Source of the DNA: Parabacteroides sp. FAFU027
Lineage (GTDB): Bacteria > Bacteroidota > Bacteroidia > Bacteroidales > UBA7332
Assembly: GCF_022808675.1 (NCBI RefSeq)
Contig: NZ_JAKZKV010000003.1
Coordinates: 339,690 to 403,689 of the forward strand
Direction: 5' to 3'
Length of the DNA: 64,000 bases
Below, in pieces: positions 36,519 to 45,002 of the stretch. Position numbers and translations under genes: made by a program. A model generated the notes under the pieces. The model did not search any database, had not been told where the DNA came from, and saw only the letters and a program-made list of their open reading frames with translations. The stretch's first letter is position 1. Each line of letters opens with the position of its first letter.

Positions 36519-39500
36519 ATGATTCGATTTTTTCAAAATCCTGCTAAAACGGTTCTTGCCGTTGAAGTAAACCATGCGTTATCTGCCGAAGATACACGCA
36601 AACTGGTTTGGCTGTTTAGTGAAGCAACGCCAATCGAAGCCGACTCTATCGAAGGTTGGTTTGTAGGTCCCCGCAAGGAGATGATTACTCCATGGAGTTC
36701 CAATGCCGTGGAAATCGCCCTCAACGTAGGCATTACCGGCATCACCCGCATCGAGGAGTATTTCCCTGTTGCTGACGAAAATGCAGCGCACGACCCGATG
36801 TTGCAGCGCATGTACAATGGTTTGAATCAAACAATTTTCACCGTTAACAAACAGCCGGAGCCCATCTTGCACATTACGGACATCGCGGCTTACAACCAAC
36901 AGGAAGGTTTGGCTCTCAGCGACGACGAAGTGGCTTACCTGAATGAAGTAAGTGAAAAAATCGGACGCAAACTGACCGACAGCGAAATCTTCGGTTTCTC
37001 TCAGGTAAACTCTGAGCACTGCCGTCACAAAATTTTCAACGGCGTATTCGTAATCGACGGTGAAGAAAAAGAGAGCTCGCTTTTCAAACTCATCAAAAAG
37101 ACTTCCGAAACCAACTGGAACAAGCTGGTTTCTGCCTATAAAGACAACGTTGCCTTCAGCGAAGGTCCTGTTGTGGAGCAATTCGCTCCTGCATCTGCCG
37201 ACAAACCTGATTTCTTCCAGGTAAAAGATATCAAAACCGTTATTTCCCTGAAAGCGGAAACGCACAACTTCCCGACTACCGTTGAGCCTTTCAATGGGGC
37301 TGCTACCGGAACCGGTGGTGAGATCCGCGACCGTCTCGGCGGAGGTAAAGCGAGTTTGCCAATCGCCGGAACTGCCGTTTACATGACCTCATACCCACGT
37401 ACCGATGGAGTTCGCGAATGGGAAGGTGCAATGCCGGAACGCAAATGGTTGTACCAGACTCCAGAACAAATCCTGATCAAAGCATCAAACGGTGCATCTG
37501 ACTTCGGTAACAAATTCGGTCAGCCGCTGATCTGCGGTTCTGTCCTGACTTTCGAGCACGAAGAAAACAATAAAAAATACGGATTCGACAAAGTAATCAT
37601 GTTGGCCGGAGGTGTCGGTTACGGTACTTTGAAAGACGCTTTGAAAGGCGAGCCTGAAGTAGGCGACAAAGTAGTGGTAATGGGTGGTGATAACTACCGC
37701 ATCGGTATGGGTGGCGGTGCCGTATCATCCGTGGATACCGGTCACTACGAAAATGCCGTTGAGCTGAATGCCGTACAACGTGCCAACCCGGAAATGCAGA
37801 AACGCGTAGCCAACGTAATCCGTGCATTGGCCGAAGCGGATGAAAACCCAATCGTATCTATCCACGACCACGGTGCAGGCGGTCACCTTAACTCGCTTTC
37901 TGAGTTGGTAGAGACTACCGGTGGTCTGATCCACGTGGACAAACTTCCCGTAGGCGACCCTACTCTTTCTGCTAAAGAAATCGTGGGTAACGAGAGCCAG
38001 GAGCGTATGGGCTTGCTCATCAAAGAAAAAGATATCGAACGTGTACAAAAAATCGCTGAACGCGAACGCGCTCCGATGTACGTAGTGGGTGAAACTACCG
38101 GCGACATGAAGTTTGTATTCGAACAAGCTGACGGCGAACGACCTATCGACCTTCAACTGGAAATGATGTTCGGTAAACCGCCACGTACCGTGATGACCGA
38201 CAGCACAGTTGTTGAATCTTACAAAGAACCGGAATATCAGACTTCTGATATCCACAACTATATCGAAACCGTTCTTCAACTTGAAGCGGTGGCTTGTAAA
38301 GACTGGTTAACCAACAAAGTGGATCGTTCGGTAACCGGTAAAATCGCCCGCCAGCAATGTCAGGGTGAATTGCAGTTGCCATTGAGCGACTGTGGTGTGG
38401 TTGCCCTTGACTACAAAGGCGAAGCGGGTATCGCAACCTCTATCGGCCACGCTCCTCAGGCAGCGATGGCTGACCCTGAAGCCGGTTCTGTTTTGGCTGT
38501 TGCCGAATCATTGACCAACCTCGTGTGGGCTCCGATGAAAGACGGATTGGAGAGCGTTTCTCTTTCTGCCAACTGGATGTGGCCTTGCCGCAACGCCGGT
38601 GAAGATGCCCGCCTGTACAAAGCAGTGGAAGCATGTAGCCAGTTTGCTTGCGACCTCGGCATCAACATCCCGACCGGTAAAGACTCATTGTCGATGACAC
38701 AGAAATACGGCGACGAGAAAGTAATTTCTCCGGGAACCGTAATCATCTCTGCCGGTGGTGAAGTTAGCGACATCAAGAAAGTGGTTTCACCTGTTTTGGT
38801 ACAGGAAAAAGGAACTGCCCTTTACTACATCGACTTCTCATTTGACACATTCAAACTCGGCGGTTCTGCATTTGCTCAGGCTCAAAACAAAATCGGCATG
38901 GAAGTGCCGACTGTCAAAGACACTGAGTATTTCGCTGACGCATTCATGACTATCCAGGGATTGATCGAGAAAGGACTGATCCTTGCCGGTCACGACATCT
39001 CTGCCGGTGGTATGATTACCACTATGCTGGAAATGTGTTTTGCCAATGTAGAAGGCGGTCTGGAAGTGACGCTGGATAAAATCGACGAAGAAGATATCAT
39101 CAAAATCCTTTTCGCAGAAAATCCGGGCGTAATCATTCAGGTAAAAGACAAAACTGCTGTAGAGAAAGCATTGGAAGAAGCTGGCGTAGGATTCCTCCGC
39201 ATCGCTAAACCATGCGACGAGCGTCACATCCTGATCAACAAAGAGGGTATCGAATACCAGTTGGGCATCGACTACCTGCGTGACCTGTGGTACTCTTCTT
39301 CTTACCTGCTTGATCGCAAACAGAGCGGTGAAGCTTGTGCCAAAGCACGTTTTGAAAACTACAAACAACAGCCTATCGAGTGGAAGTTCAACCAGGCTTT
39401 CACCGGTAAAATGTCACAATACAACCTCAACCCACGCCACGAGGCAAGCGGCATCAAAGCAGCTATCCTCCGTGATAAAGGTACTAATGGCGAACGCGAG

Positions 39501-40208
39501 ATGGCTTACGCCTTGTATCTGGCAGGTTTCGACGTGAAAGACGTTCACCTGACTGACCTTGCCAGCGGTCGTGAAACATTGGAAGATGTAAACATGGTGG
39601 TATTCTGCGGTGGATTCTCTAACTCAGACGTTCTGGGTTCTGCTAAAGGATGGGCCGGTGGTATTCTCTTCAACGAGAAAGCGAAAGCGGCTATCGACAA
39701 GTTCATGGCTCGCCCTGACACGTTGAGTCTCGGTATCTGTAACGGTTGCCAGCTGATGGCCGAACTTGAAATGATATACCCTGAGCACGAACTGAAACAC
39801 AAGATGTTGCATAACGATTCACACAAATTCGAATCGAACTTCGTGACTCTTGAGATTCCTCAAAACAACTCGGTGATGCTGGGCTCATTGTCTGGTAGCA
39901 AAATCGGTGTTTGGGTGGCTCACGGTGAAGGTAAATTCTCATTCCCTTACGGTGAAGAGCAATACAACATTATCGCGAAATACAACTACGACGCATATCC
40001 TGCCAATCCGAACGGTTCTGCATTTGCAACTGCCGGTGTTTGCTCGAAAGATGGTCGCCACTTAGCGATGATGCCTCACCCTGAACGTGCAATCTTCCCT
40101 TGGCAGTGTGGTTTCTACCCGACTGACCGCAAAGAGAACGATCAGGTGACTCCATGGATGGAAGCATTCAGCAATGCCTTCAACTGGATCAAAGGTCACA
40201 CGAAGTAA
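36519..40208 (+). CDS. purL: Phosphoribosylformylglycinamidine synthase (FGAM synthetase)
   Basis: 1229 residues, the large single-chain form. It converts FGAR, glutamine and ATP to FGAM in purine synthesis. Visible parts: N-terminal domain, linker with SEIFGFSQVNSEHCRHKIFN, the ATP/substrate half (KAETHNFPTTVEPFNGAATG, GGEIRDRLGGGKAS), the second, degenerate ATP half (GINIPTGKDSLSM, SAGGEVSDIKK), and a C-terminal class-I glutamine amidotransferase with Cys in LGICNGCQLM (about residue 1073) and His/Glu in MMPHPERAIFPW (about residue 1185). Codon use is highly regular, suggesting strong expression. It is monocistronic and ends in two hairpins. Confidence 0.97.
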   Translation: MIRFFQNPAKTVLAVEVNHALSAEDTRKLVWLFSEATPIEADSIEGWFVGPRKEMITPWSSNAVEIALNVGITGITRIEEYFPVADENAAHDPMLQRMYNGLNQTIFTVNKQPEPILHITDIAAYNQQEGLALSDDEVAYLNEVSEKIGRKLTDSEIFGFSQVNSEHCRHKIFNGVFVIDGEEKESSLFKLIKKTSETNWNKLVSAYKDNVAFSEGPVVEQFAPASADKPDFFQVKDIKTVISLKAETHNFPTTVEPFNGAATGTGGEIRDRLGGGKASLPIAGTAVYMTSYPRTDGVREWEGAMPERKWLYQTPEQILIKASNGASDFGNKFGQPLICGSVLTFEHEENNKKYGFDKVIMLAGGVGYGTLKDALKGEPEVGDKVVVMGGDNYRIGMGGGAVSSVDTGHYENAVELNAVQRANPEMQKRVANVIRALAEADENPIVSIHDHGAGGHLNSLSELVETTGGLIHVDKLPVGDPTLSAKEIVGNESQERMGLLIKEKDIERVQKIAERERAPMYVVGETTGDMKFVFEQADGERPIDLQLEMMFGKPPRTVMTDSTVVESYKEPEYQTSDIHNYIETVLQLEAVACKDWLTNKVDRSVTGKIARQQCQGELQLPLSDCGVVALDYKGEAGIATSIGHAPQAAMADPEAGSVLAVAESLTNLVWAPMKDGLESVSLSANWMWPCRNAGEDARLYKAVEACSQFACDLGINIPTGKDSLSMTQKYGDEKVISPGTVIISAGGEVSDIKKVVSPVLVQEKGTALYYIDFSFDTFKLGGSAFAQAQNKIGMEVPTVKDTEYFADAFMTIQGLIEKGLILAGHDISAGGMITTMLEMCFANVEGGLEVTLDKIDEEDIIKILFAENPGVIIQVKDKTAVEKALEEAGVGFLRIAKPCDERHILINKEGIEYQLGIDYLRDLWYSSSYLLDRKQSGEACAKARFENYKQQPIEWKFNQAFTGKMSQYNLNPRHEASGIKAAILRDKGTNGEREMAYALYLAGFDVKDVHLTDLASGRETLEDVNMVVFCGGFSNSDVLGSAKGWAGGILFNEKAKAAIDKFMARPDTLSLGICNGCQLMAELEMIYPEHELKHKMLHNDSHKFESNFVTLEIPQNNSVMLGSLSGSKIGVWVAHGEGKFSFPYGEEQYNIIAKYNYDAYPANPNGSAFATAGVCSKDGRHLAMMPHPERAIFPWQCGFYPTDRKENDQVTPWMEAFSNAFNWIKGHTK

Positions 40209-40219
40209 TTAGCCTCCCC

Positions 40220-40299
40220 ATTCGGGGCGCGACTCCAAGTCGCACCCCGAATAACCGATATTCGAAAGCGCAATGCCTGATTGGTGTTGCGCTTTTCTT
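40220..40299 (+). terminator. Two hairpins after purL
   Basis: ATTCGGGG-GCGACT/AGTCGC-CCCCGAAT (40220-40252) is a strong, near-perfect hairpin without a T-run, of a REP-like kind. AAAGCGCAA..TTGCGCTTT (40265-40295) followed by TCTTTTT is an intrinsic terminator. Confidence 0.85.
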
Positions 40300-40323
40300 T
40301 TTCAAATAATTAATGGACAACCT

Positions 40324-40356
40324 TTTGGCAATGTTCTGTTTATCACGTTATCTTTG
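40324..40356 (+). promoter_or_regulatory. Promoter of the toxin-antitoxin pair
   Basis: TTTG (40324-40327) and TATCTTTG (40349-40356) with a 21-bp spacer are a full match to the Bacteroidota consensus, 23 bp upstream of the antitoxin start. Confidence 0.75.
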
Positions 40357-40378
40357 TGTAAATCAAAAAAATGAAATT

Positions 40379-40576
40379 ATGCAAGCAATACTCTTAGATA
40401 CAGATTCAAAATCAGACCTAAAACTATTGATGGAAATTGCCAAAAAGATAGGGATTAAAGCCAAGACTTTATCGGAGGCAGATATGGAAGATTTGGGTCT
40501 TGTACATGCCATCAAGGCTGCTAAAACCGATGAATATGTTGACACAGATTCTTTTCTAAAAAAACTTCGGAAATGA
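40379..40576 (+). CDS. Type II antitoxin-like small protein
   Basis: 65 residues from the ATG at 40379 (MQAILLDTDSKSDLKLLMEI), chosen because the promoter -7 element lies 23 bp upstream. The short first strand followed by a helix-rich charged C-terminus resembles the small antitoxins encoded with RelE/ParE toxins in Bacteroidota. It should bind the toxin and repress the operon. Its last four bases overlap the toxin start (ATGA), so the two are translationally coupled. Confidence 0.8.
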   Translation: MQAILLDTDSKSDLKLLMEIAKKIGIKAKTLSEADMEDLGLVHAIKAAKTDEYVDTDSFLKKLRK

Positions 40577-40842
40577 TTGTTCGTATCGACAAGTCCTTTG
40601 AAAAGGATGTCAATAAAATAAAGGATAAGTCATTTCACTTGAAAATTGCAGATTGTATCGAGCAGATCATGACTATTGAACAAATTTCATCAATCAAGAA
40701 TCTAAAGAAATTGAAAGGAGCTGAAAACTTCTACCGAATCAGAATTGGTGAATATAGATTAGGCATTTTGATAGAAAACGATTCAATTACTTTTATCAGA
40801 TGTCTCCATCGCAAAGATATTTACAAATACTTTCCCAGATAG
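40573..40842 (+). CDS. RelE/ParE-family toxin
   Basis: 89 residues. IVRIDKSFEKDVNKIKDKSF, LKKLKGAENFYRIRIGEYRL and ENDSITFIRCLHRKDIYKYF match the RelE/ParE superfamily fold: two helices, then a four-stranded sheet with RIRIGEYRLG and a terminal H-R-K-D-I-Y motif as in RelE-like mRNA interferases. Whether it cleaves mRNA or inhibits gyrase cannot be decided from sequence. The upstream antitoxin gene overlaps by 4 bp. The cassette is bracketed by two similar terminators. Confidence 0.87.
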   Translation: MIVRIDKSFEKDVNKIKDKSFHLKIADCIEQIMTIEQISSIKNLKKLKGAENFYRIRIGEYRLGILIENDSITFIRCLHRKDIYKYFPR

Positions 40843-40873
40843 CGCAATCCCCTCACCGGCATTGCGCTTTTTC
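40841..40873 (+). terminator. Terminator of the toxin-antitoxin pair
   Basis: AGCGCAAT (40841-40848) pairs with ATTGCGCT (40861-40868), followed by TTTTT. Stem and tail resemble the terminator at 40265-40299. Confidence 0.9.
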
Positions 40874-40933
40874 ATTTTCCCTAATAATTCCAAAAGCGAA
40901 GCTTGCCAAAGCCCCACGGCTTACTAAAACACA

Positions 40934-40963
40934 TTGATTATTCGGAGAATAGTTGTATTTTCG
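40934..40963 (+). promoter_or_regulatory. Probable speA promoter
   Basis: TTG (40934-40936), 19-bp spacer, TATTTTCG (40956-40963), one mismatch to TAnnTTTG, 44 bp before the speA start. Confidence 0.5.
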
Positions 40964-41006
40964 CAGGCTAAATTTTATTATCCACCCTCCTATCGCTTTC
41001 ACGTAA

Positions 41007-42899
41007 ATGAGAAAATGGCGTATTGAAGATTCAGCTGAGCTCTACAACATCAACGGGTGGGGACTCAACTACTTCTCTATCAATGAAAAGGGACATGCAA
41101 CCGTCACTCCAAAAAAAGGTTGCGCCGCGGTCGATTTGAAAGAATTGATCGATGAACTTCAGGTTCGCGACGTGACTTCGCCCATGCTGCTTCGTTTCCC
41201 TGACATCCTCGATAACCGTATCGAGAAGATTTCAAACTGCTTTAAGGTAGCAGCCGAAGAGTATGGATTCCAGGCGAACAATCATATTATCTATCCGATT
41301 AAGGTAAACCAGATGCGTCCAGTGGTGGAGGAGCTGGTACGCCACGGAAAGAAATTCAATATCGGACTGGAGGCAGGTTCTAAACCTGAACTACACGCCG
41401 TACTCGCAATTGACGTTGACGTGAAGTCGATGATCATCTGTAATGGCTATAAAGACGAAACATACATCGAACTGGCACTATTGGCTCAGAAGATGGGTAA
41501 ACGCATCTTCCTCGTAGTAGAGAAACTCAACGAGCTGAAGCTGATCTCCACAATATCTAAACGACTTAAAGTCCGTCCCAACATCGGTATCCGCATCAAG
41601 CTGGCCAGCTCGGGCAGTGGTAAATGGGAAGAATCGGGCGGTGACGTAAGTAAGTTCGGACTCAACTCCAGCGAGCTGCTCGAAGCGCTCGACTTTATCG
41701 ATAAAAATAAAATGCGCGATTGCCTGAAGCTGATCCATTTCCACATTGGCAGCCAGGTAACCAAAATCCGCAACATCAAGAATGCTCTGAAAGAGGCTTC
41801 GCAATTCTATGTGCAGCTTCGGAAAATGGAATTCGAAATCGACTTCGTGGACATTGGTGGTGGTCTGGGAGTTGACTACGACGGAACCCGTTCTTCATCC
41901 ACCGGTTACAGCATGAACTATTCCATTCAGGAGTATGTCAATGACTCGATCTCGACATTGGTGGATGCCTGCGAAAAGAACGAAATTCCCCATCCTAATA
42001 TTATCACCGAATCAGGTCGCTCATTGACCGCTCATCACTCGGTACTTGTTTTTGAGGTACTGGAAACCGCCACATTACCGACGTGGAACGCCAACGAGGA
42101 TCTGGAGGAAGATGCGCACGAACTGGTACAGGAGCTTTACGAGCTTTGGGGTAATATCAATCAGCCGCGTCTGATGGAGACCTGGCACGATGCTTTGCAG
42201 ATACGGGAAGAGACTCTCGATCGCTTTAGCCTTGGCCTTGTTGATCTGAAAACCCGTGCCCAGGTAGAGCGACTCTTTTGGTCTATCGCCCGCGAAGTAC
42301 AAGCTGCAGCTGAAGAGATGAAGCATGCTCCGGATGAATTGAAAAAGATTGCCAAGATGTTGCCGGATAAATATTTCTGTAACTTCTCGCTGTTCCAGTC
42401 ATTACCTGACTCATGGGCTATCGACCAAGTATTCCCGATTATCCCGATCAGCCGACTGGATGAGAGACCGGAGCTTTCGGCTACCATACAGGATATCACC
42501 TGCGATTCTGATGGCAAAATCGATAATTTTGTCACATCGCGCAGTTACTCTAACAGTTTGCCTGTACATGCTCTGAAAAGGAATGAGAAATATTATTTCG
42601 GGGTATTCCTCGTGGGTGCATATCAGGAAATTCTGGGAGACCTGCATAACCTGTTTGGCGATACCAATGCGATTCACATCAAGGTATATGAAGACGAGTA
42701 CGAGATTGAGAAAATCATTGATGGGGAGACCATCGACGAGGTACTCGATTACGTACAGTACAATCCGAAGAAGATGGTTCGTACCGTGGAAACCTGGGTT
42801 ACTACCTCAGTGAAAAACGGAACCATTACCGCTGAAGAAGGACGCGAGTTCTTGTCAAACTACCGCTCAGGACTTTACGGATATACTTACCTTGAATAG
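41007..42899 (+). CDS. speA: Biosynthetic arginine decarboxylase
   Basis: 630 residues, fold-III PLP enzyme. It converts arginine to agmatine, the first step of the agmatine route to putrescine and spermidine. The PLP lysine is in YPIKVNQMRPVVEEL (about residue 99). HIGSQVTKIRNIK, DIGGGLGVDYDG, and NIITESGRSLTAHHSVLVFE carry the phosphate- and substrate-binding residues, and CDSDGKIDNFV the C-terminal catalytic Cys region. The length is the usual ~630 of the bacterial biosynthetic enzyme. It is monocistronic with a strong terminator shared with the convergent gene. Confidence 0.96.
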   Translation: MRKWRIEDSAELYNINGWGLNYFSINEKGHATVTPKKGCAAVDLKELIDELQVRDVTSPMLLRFPDILDNRIEKISNCFKVAAEEYGFQANNHIIYPIKVNQMRPVVEELVRHGKKFNIGLEAGSKPELHAVLAIDVDVKSMIICNGYKDETYIELALLAQKMGKRIFLVVEKLNELKLISTISKRLKVRPNIGIRIKLASSGSGKWEESGGDVSKFGLNSSELLEALDFIDKNKMRDCLKLIHFHIGSQVTKIRNIKNALKEASQFYVQLRKMEFEIDFVDIGGGLGVDYDGTRSSSTGYSMNYSIQEYVNDSISTLVDACEKNEIPHPNIITESGRSLTAHHSVLVFEVLETATLPTWNANEDLEEDAHELVQELYELWGNINQPRLMETWHDALQIREETLDRFSLGLVDLKTRAQVERLFWSIAREVQAAAEEMKHAPDELKKIAKMLPDKYFCNFSLFQSLPDSWAIDQVFPIIPISRLDERPELSATIQDITCDSDGKIDNFVTSRSYSNSLPVHALKRNEKYYFGVFLVGAYQEILGDLHNLFGDTNAIHIKVYEDEYEIEKIIDGETIDEVLDYVQYNPKKMVRTVETWVTTSVKNGTITAEEGREFLSNYRSGLYGYTYLE

Positions 42900-42922
42900 G
42901 TTATAATGAAGAAATAAGAATG

Positions 42923-42974
42923 AAAAAGTGAAGAATGCAGAGACGATAAACTCTCTGTTCATTCTTCACTTTTT
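42923..42974. terminator. Bidirectional terminator between speA and the Omp85-like gene
   Basis: AAAAAGTGAAGAATG (42923-42937) and CATTCTTCACTTTTT (42960-42974) form a perfect 15-bp stem, extended inside by CAGAGA/TCTCTG. Confidence 0.93.
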
Positions 42975-42994
42975 ATTTCCCATTCTTCATTCAC

Positions 42995-44818
42995 TTACCT
43001 GTATTCAATCTCAGCCGGTTTTCCGGGGATTATCCGGGTAGAATTCATCCTTTGCAATTCTGATACATTTATCCAGTCCATTTCCGCACCCGGTGGTTTT
43101 TTAAGCGCAACGCCGAAGCGCAATTGAATGGTCTGGAAAATCAACCGTTCGTTTTTTACCCGAATCCCTAAACCTACCGTCGTATAAGAATCATTCTTGA
43201 AGATATTCCGGTTATACCCAATCCAGGCATAGTCCCAGAATCCGTAAAGTGCAAAGCGGAAGCCGTACACATACAACGGACTAAACGCAACAGATTCCAG
43301 ATTCGTAACCAGACGACGATACCCCATAATATGGCTCATGCTGGTAAGACGTATAGCCCGCGGTGTATTTTCACTATTAAAAGTGAGCTTCTCCCCCTCC
43401 CCCACTGTCCGGTTGAATCCATACATGTAACGGGCTGTAAAGAAATTACGCAACCCCCATTTTCCTATTGAAATAAGGTTGGTAAAATAATTCGTATTCG
43501 CGGAGAGTACCGAATTTTCATATCTCCCGGTATGGGTATTATAATAGGTCCCCATCTGCAAATCCTCATTCAGATATCCGAACCGGGTCTTTTGCGCAAA
43601 TTGCAACCGACCTGCCACATAAGTACGCAATGTGTCGTATTCATCATTTGACATTCCACCCGTGAACTCCAGTTTAAAACCATAAGGAATATCCTCGCTT
43701 TTACCAAACCCGTAAATCAGGTTGCCCCGGTAGAAGTCCTCTTTATATATCCCTGTTGTGAGAAACAGCCCTTTGACATTATGGAATTTAAGGTTGAATG
43801 CCGGATTGACATCATACCGGTTGGGATAATAGGAATCAAAGCAGCGTAAACCGGCATAAAGGCTACCAAACTTTGGCGAAACGCGGAAGGATTTTCCACC
43901 CCAGATATTCCAGATGTGATTCACTATGAGCACGGTTGTATCTCCGATTCGCTGGTAATCATTGTAACGTTTCCGCTCAAAGGACAATCCCCCGGCGTAA
44001 TCGGTGGGCAACAGGAAGCTTTTATCCAGCGAAGTCTGGTAGTCCGATATGGTATAATCTTTATAGGCCAGCAAATCAAAATCGAAAAAAGTCCCATATA
44101 AATTAAATGCCTTAAAATCGCCTCTGTATCCGCGATACATCGGTTTCTCAGAGCTCAGGTATGACCCGAACTCGAGCTTGCTTCCCGTTCCCCGGAGGTT
44201 GTTTTCCGCTACGGAAACGTAATACCGGCGAATGCCTTCGGAGGTAAAGGCGGGGCTTAACGAAAGGTTATCGTGTGTGTAAATGTAAACATCAGCTTCC
44301 TTATCTCCGATCTGTTGCAATACAATATACGCGTCTTGCAAAAAGGGTAAAGTACGCAGCAATTGTTCATTCCTTACCATCAGATCGGGATCGATAACCT
44401 TTCCCTTTTTTATCAGTAAATAACGGCGGATAGTCTGTTCAGTGGAAAGCCAGTGCCAGTTGTGCAGTAACTTACGAACACCGGTCAGTGAATCAACATC
44501 ATTATACACATTGGAACGGATGATTGAGACCTCCCTTATCGTCAACCCCTTGAACGCTTCGTAATATTTCTTCTCCTTCACCAGGCTATGCTCAGCGCTA
44601 CCGTTCTTCTTGCCCGGACTGATGATGGATTTCACCACCATTCCCTTCAGTCCCGGCTTATTGAAACGTTGTCTCAAGGCATCATAGAAAAGATTCGCAC
44701 GGGCACGCTGAACCGTATCCTCCTTGCTCAGCAAAGAATCGGCAGGCGCAGCAAGCAGTCGTCCGGTAAACGGAAACGTACTGAGCCAGGCGACGATGAA
44801 TAATCTGAAAAGTTTCAT
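42995..44818 (-). CDS. Outer-membrane beta-barrel protein with POTRA-like domain (Omp85-like)
   Basis: 607 residues. Signal peptide (FIVAWLSTFPFTGRLLA). Residues about 90-190 (YYEAFKGLTIREVSIIRSNV; LMVRNEQLLRTLPFLQDAYI; VLQQ; ADVYIYTHDNLSLSPAF) have the pattern of a POTRA module: strand, helix, helix, strand. The rest is rich in alternating aromatic/polar strands typical of a 16-stranded barrel, ending near residue 590. It resembles BamA/TamA-type proteins but is shorter and lacks several POTRA repeats. It may assist assembly or translocation at the outer membrane; the role is not established. Confidence 0.75.
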   Translation of the reverse strand: MKLFRLFIVAWLSTFPFTGRLLAAPADSLLSKEDTVQRARANLFYDALRQRFNKPGLKGMVVKSIISPGKKNGSAEHSLVKEKKYYEAFKGLTIREVSIIRSNVYNDVDSLTGVRKLLHNWHWLSTEQTIRRYLLIKKGKVIDPDLMVRNEQLLRTLPFLQDAYIVLQQIGDKEADVYIYTHDNLSLSPAFTSEGIRRYYVSVAENNLRGTGSKLEFGSYLSSEKPMYRGYRGDFKAFNLYGTFFDFDLLAYKDYTISDYQTSLDKSFLLPTDYAGGLSFERKRYNDYQRIGDTTVLIVNHIWNIWGGKSFRVSPKFGSLYAGLRCFDSYYPNRYDVNPAFNLKFHNVKGLFLTTGIYKEDFYRGNLIYGFGKSEDIPYGFKLEFTGGMSNDEYDTLRTYVAGRLQFAQKTRFGYLNEDLQMGTYYNTHTGRYENSVLSANTNYFTNLISIGKWGLRNFFTARYMYGFNRTVGEGEKLTFNSENTPRAIRLTSMSHIMGYRRLVTNLESVAFSPLYVYGFRFALYGFWDYAWIGYNRNIFKNDSYTTVGLGIRVKNERLIFQTIQLRFGVALKKPPGAEMDWINVSELQRMNSTRIIPGKPAEIEYR

Positions 44819-44929
44819 TTCAAACCGGGTCAGGCGGGAGGATTACAGCTACTTGTTAAACAACGGCCAAATCCAATAAGTTGTACATTCCGAAGGGTTT
44901 ATTCACAGGACAACCCCATTAAAAACAAA

Positions 44930-44977
44930 CAGGTGATTTTCTCAAAGGTAAGCATTTACCTGAAAGAAAATCACCTG
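44930..44977 (-). terminator. Terminator of the DUF4403 gene
   Basis: CAGGTGATTTTCT (44930-44942) pairs with AGAAAATCACCTG (44965-44977), with an inner AGGTA/TACCT. On the minus strand it is followed by TTTGTTTTT. Confidence 0.9.
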
Positions 44978-45002
44978 TCCGGTGTAAGAAATATTAATCC
45001 GG

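Noticed and set aside
37725..38279. 184-codon minus-strand frame opposite purL
   Set aside because: Antisense shadow of a highly expressed gene; no independent evidence of translation.
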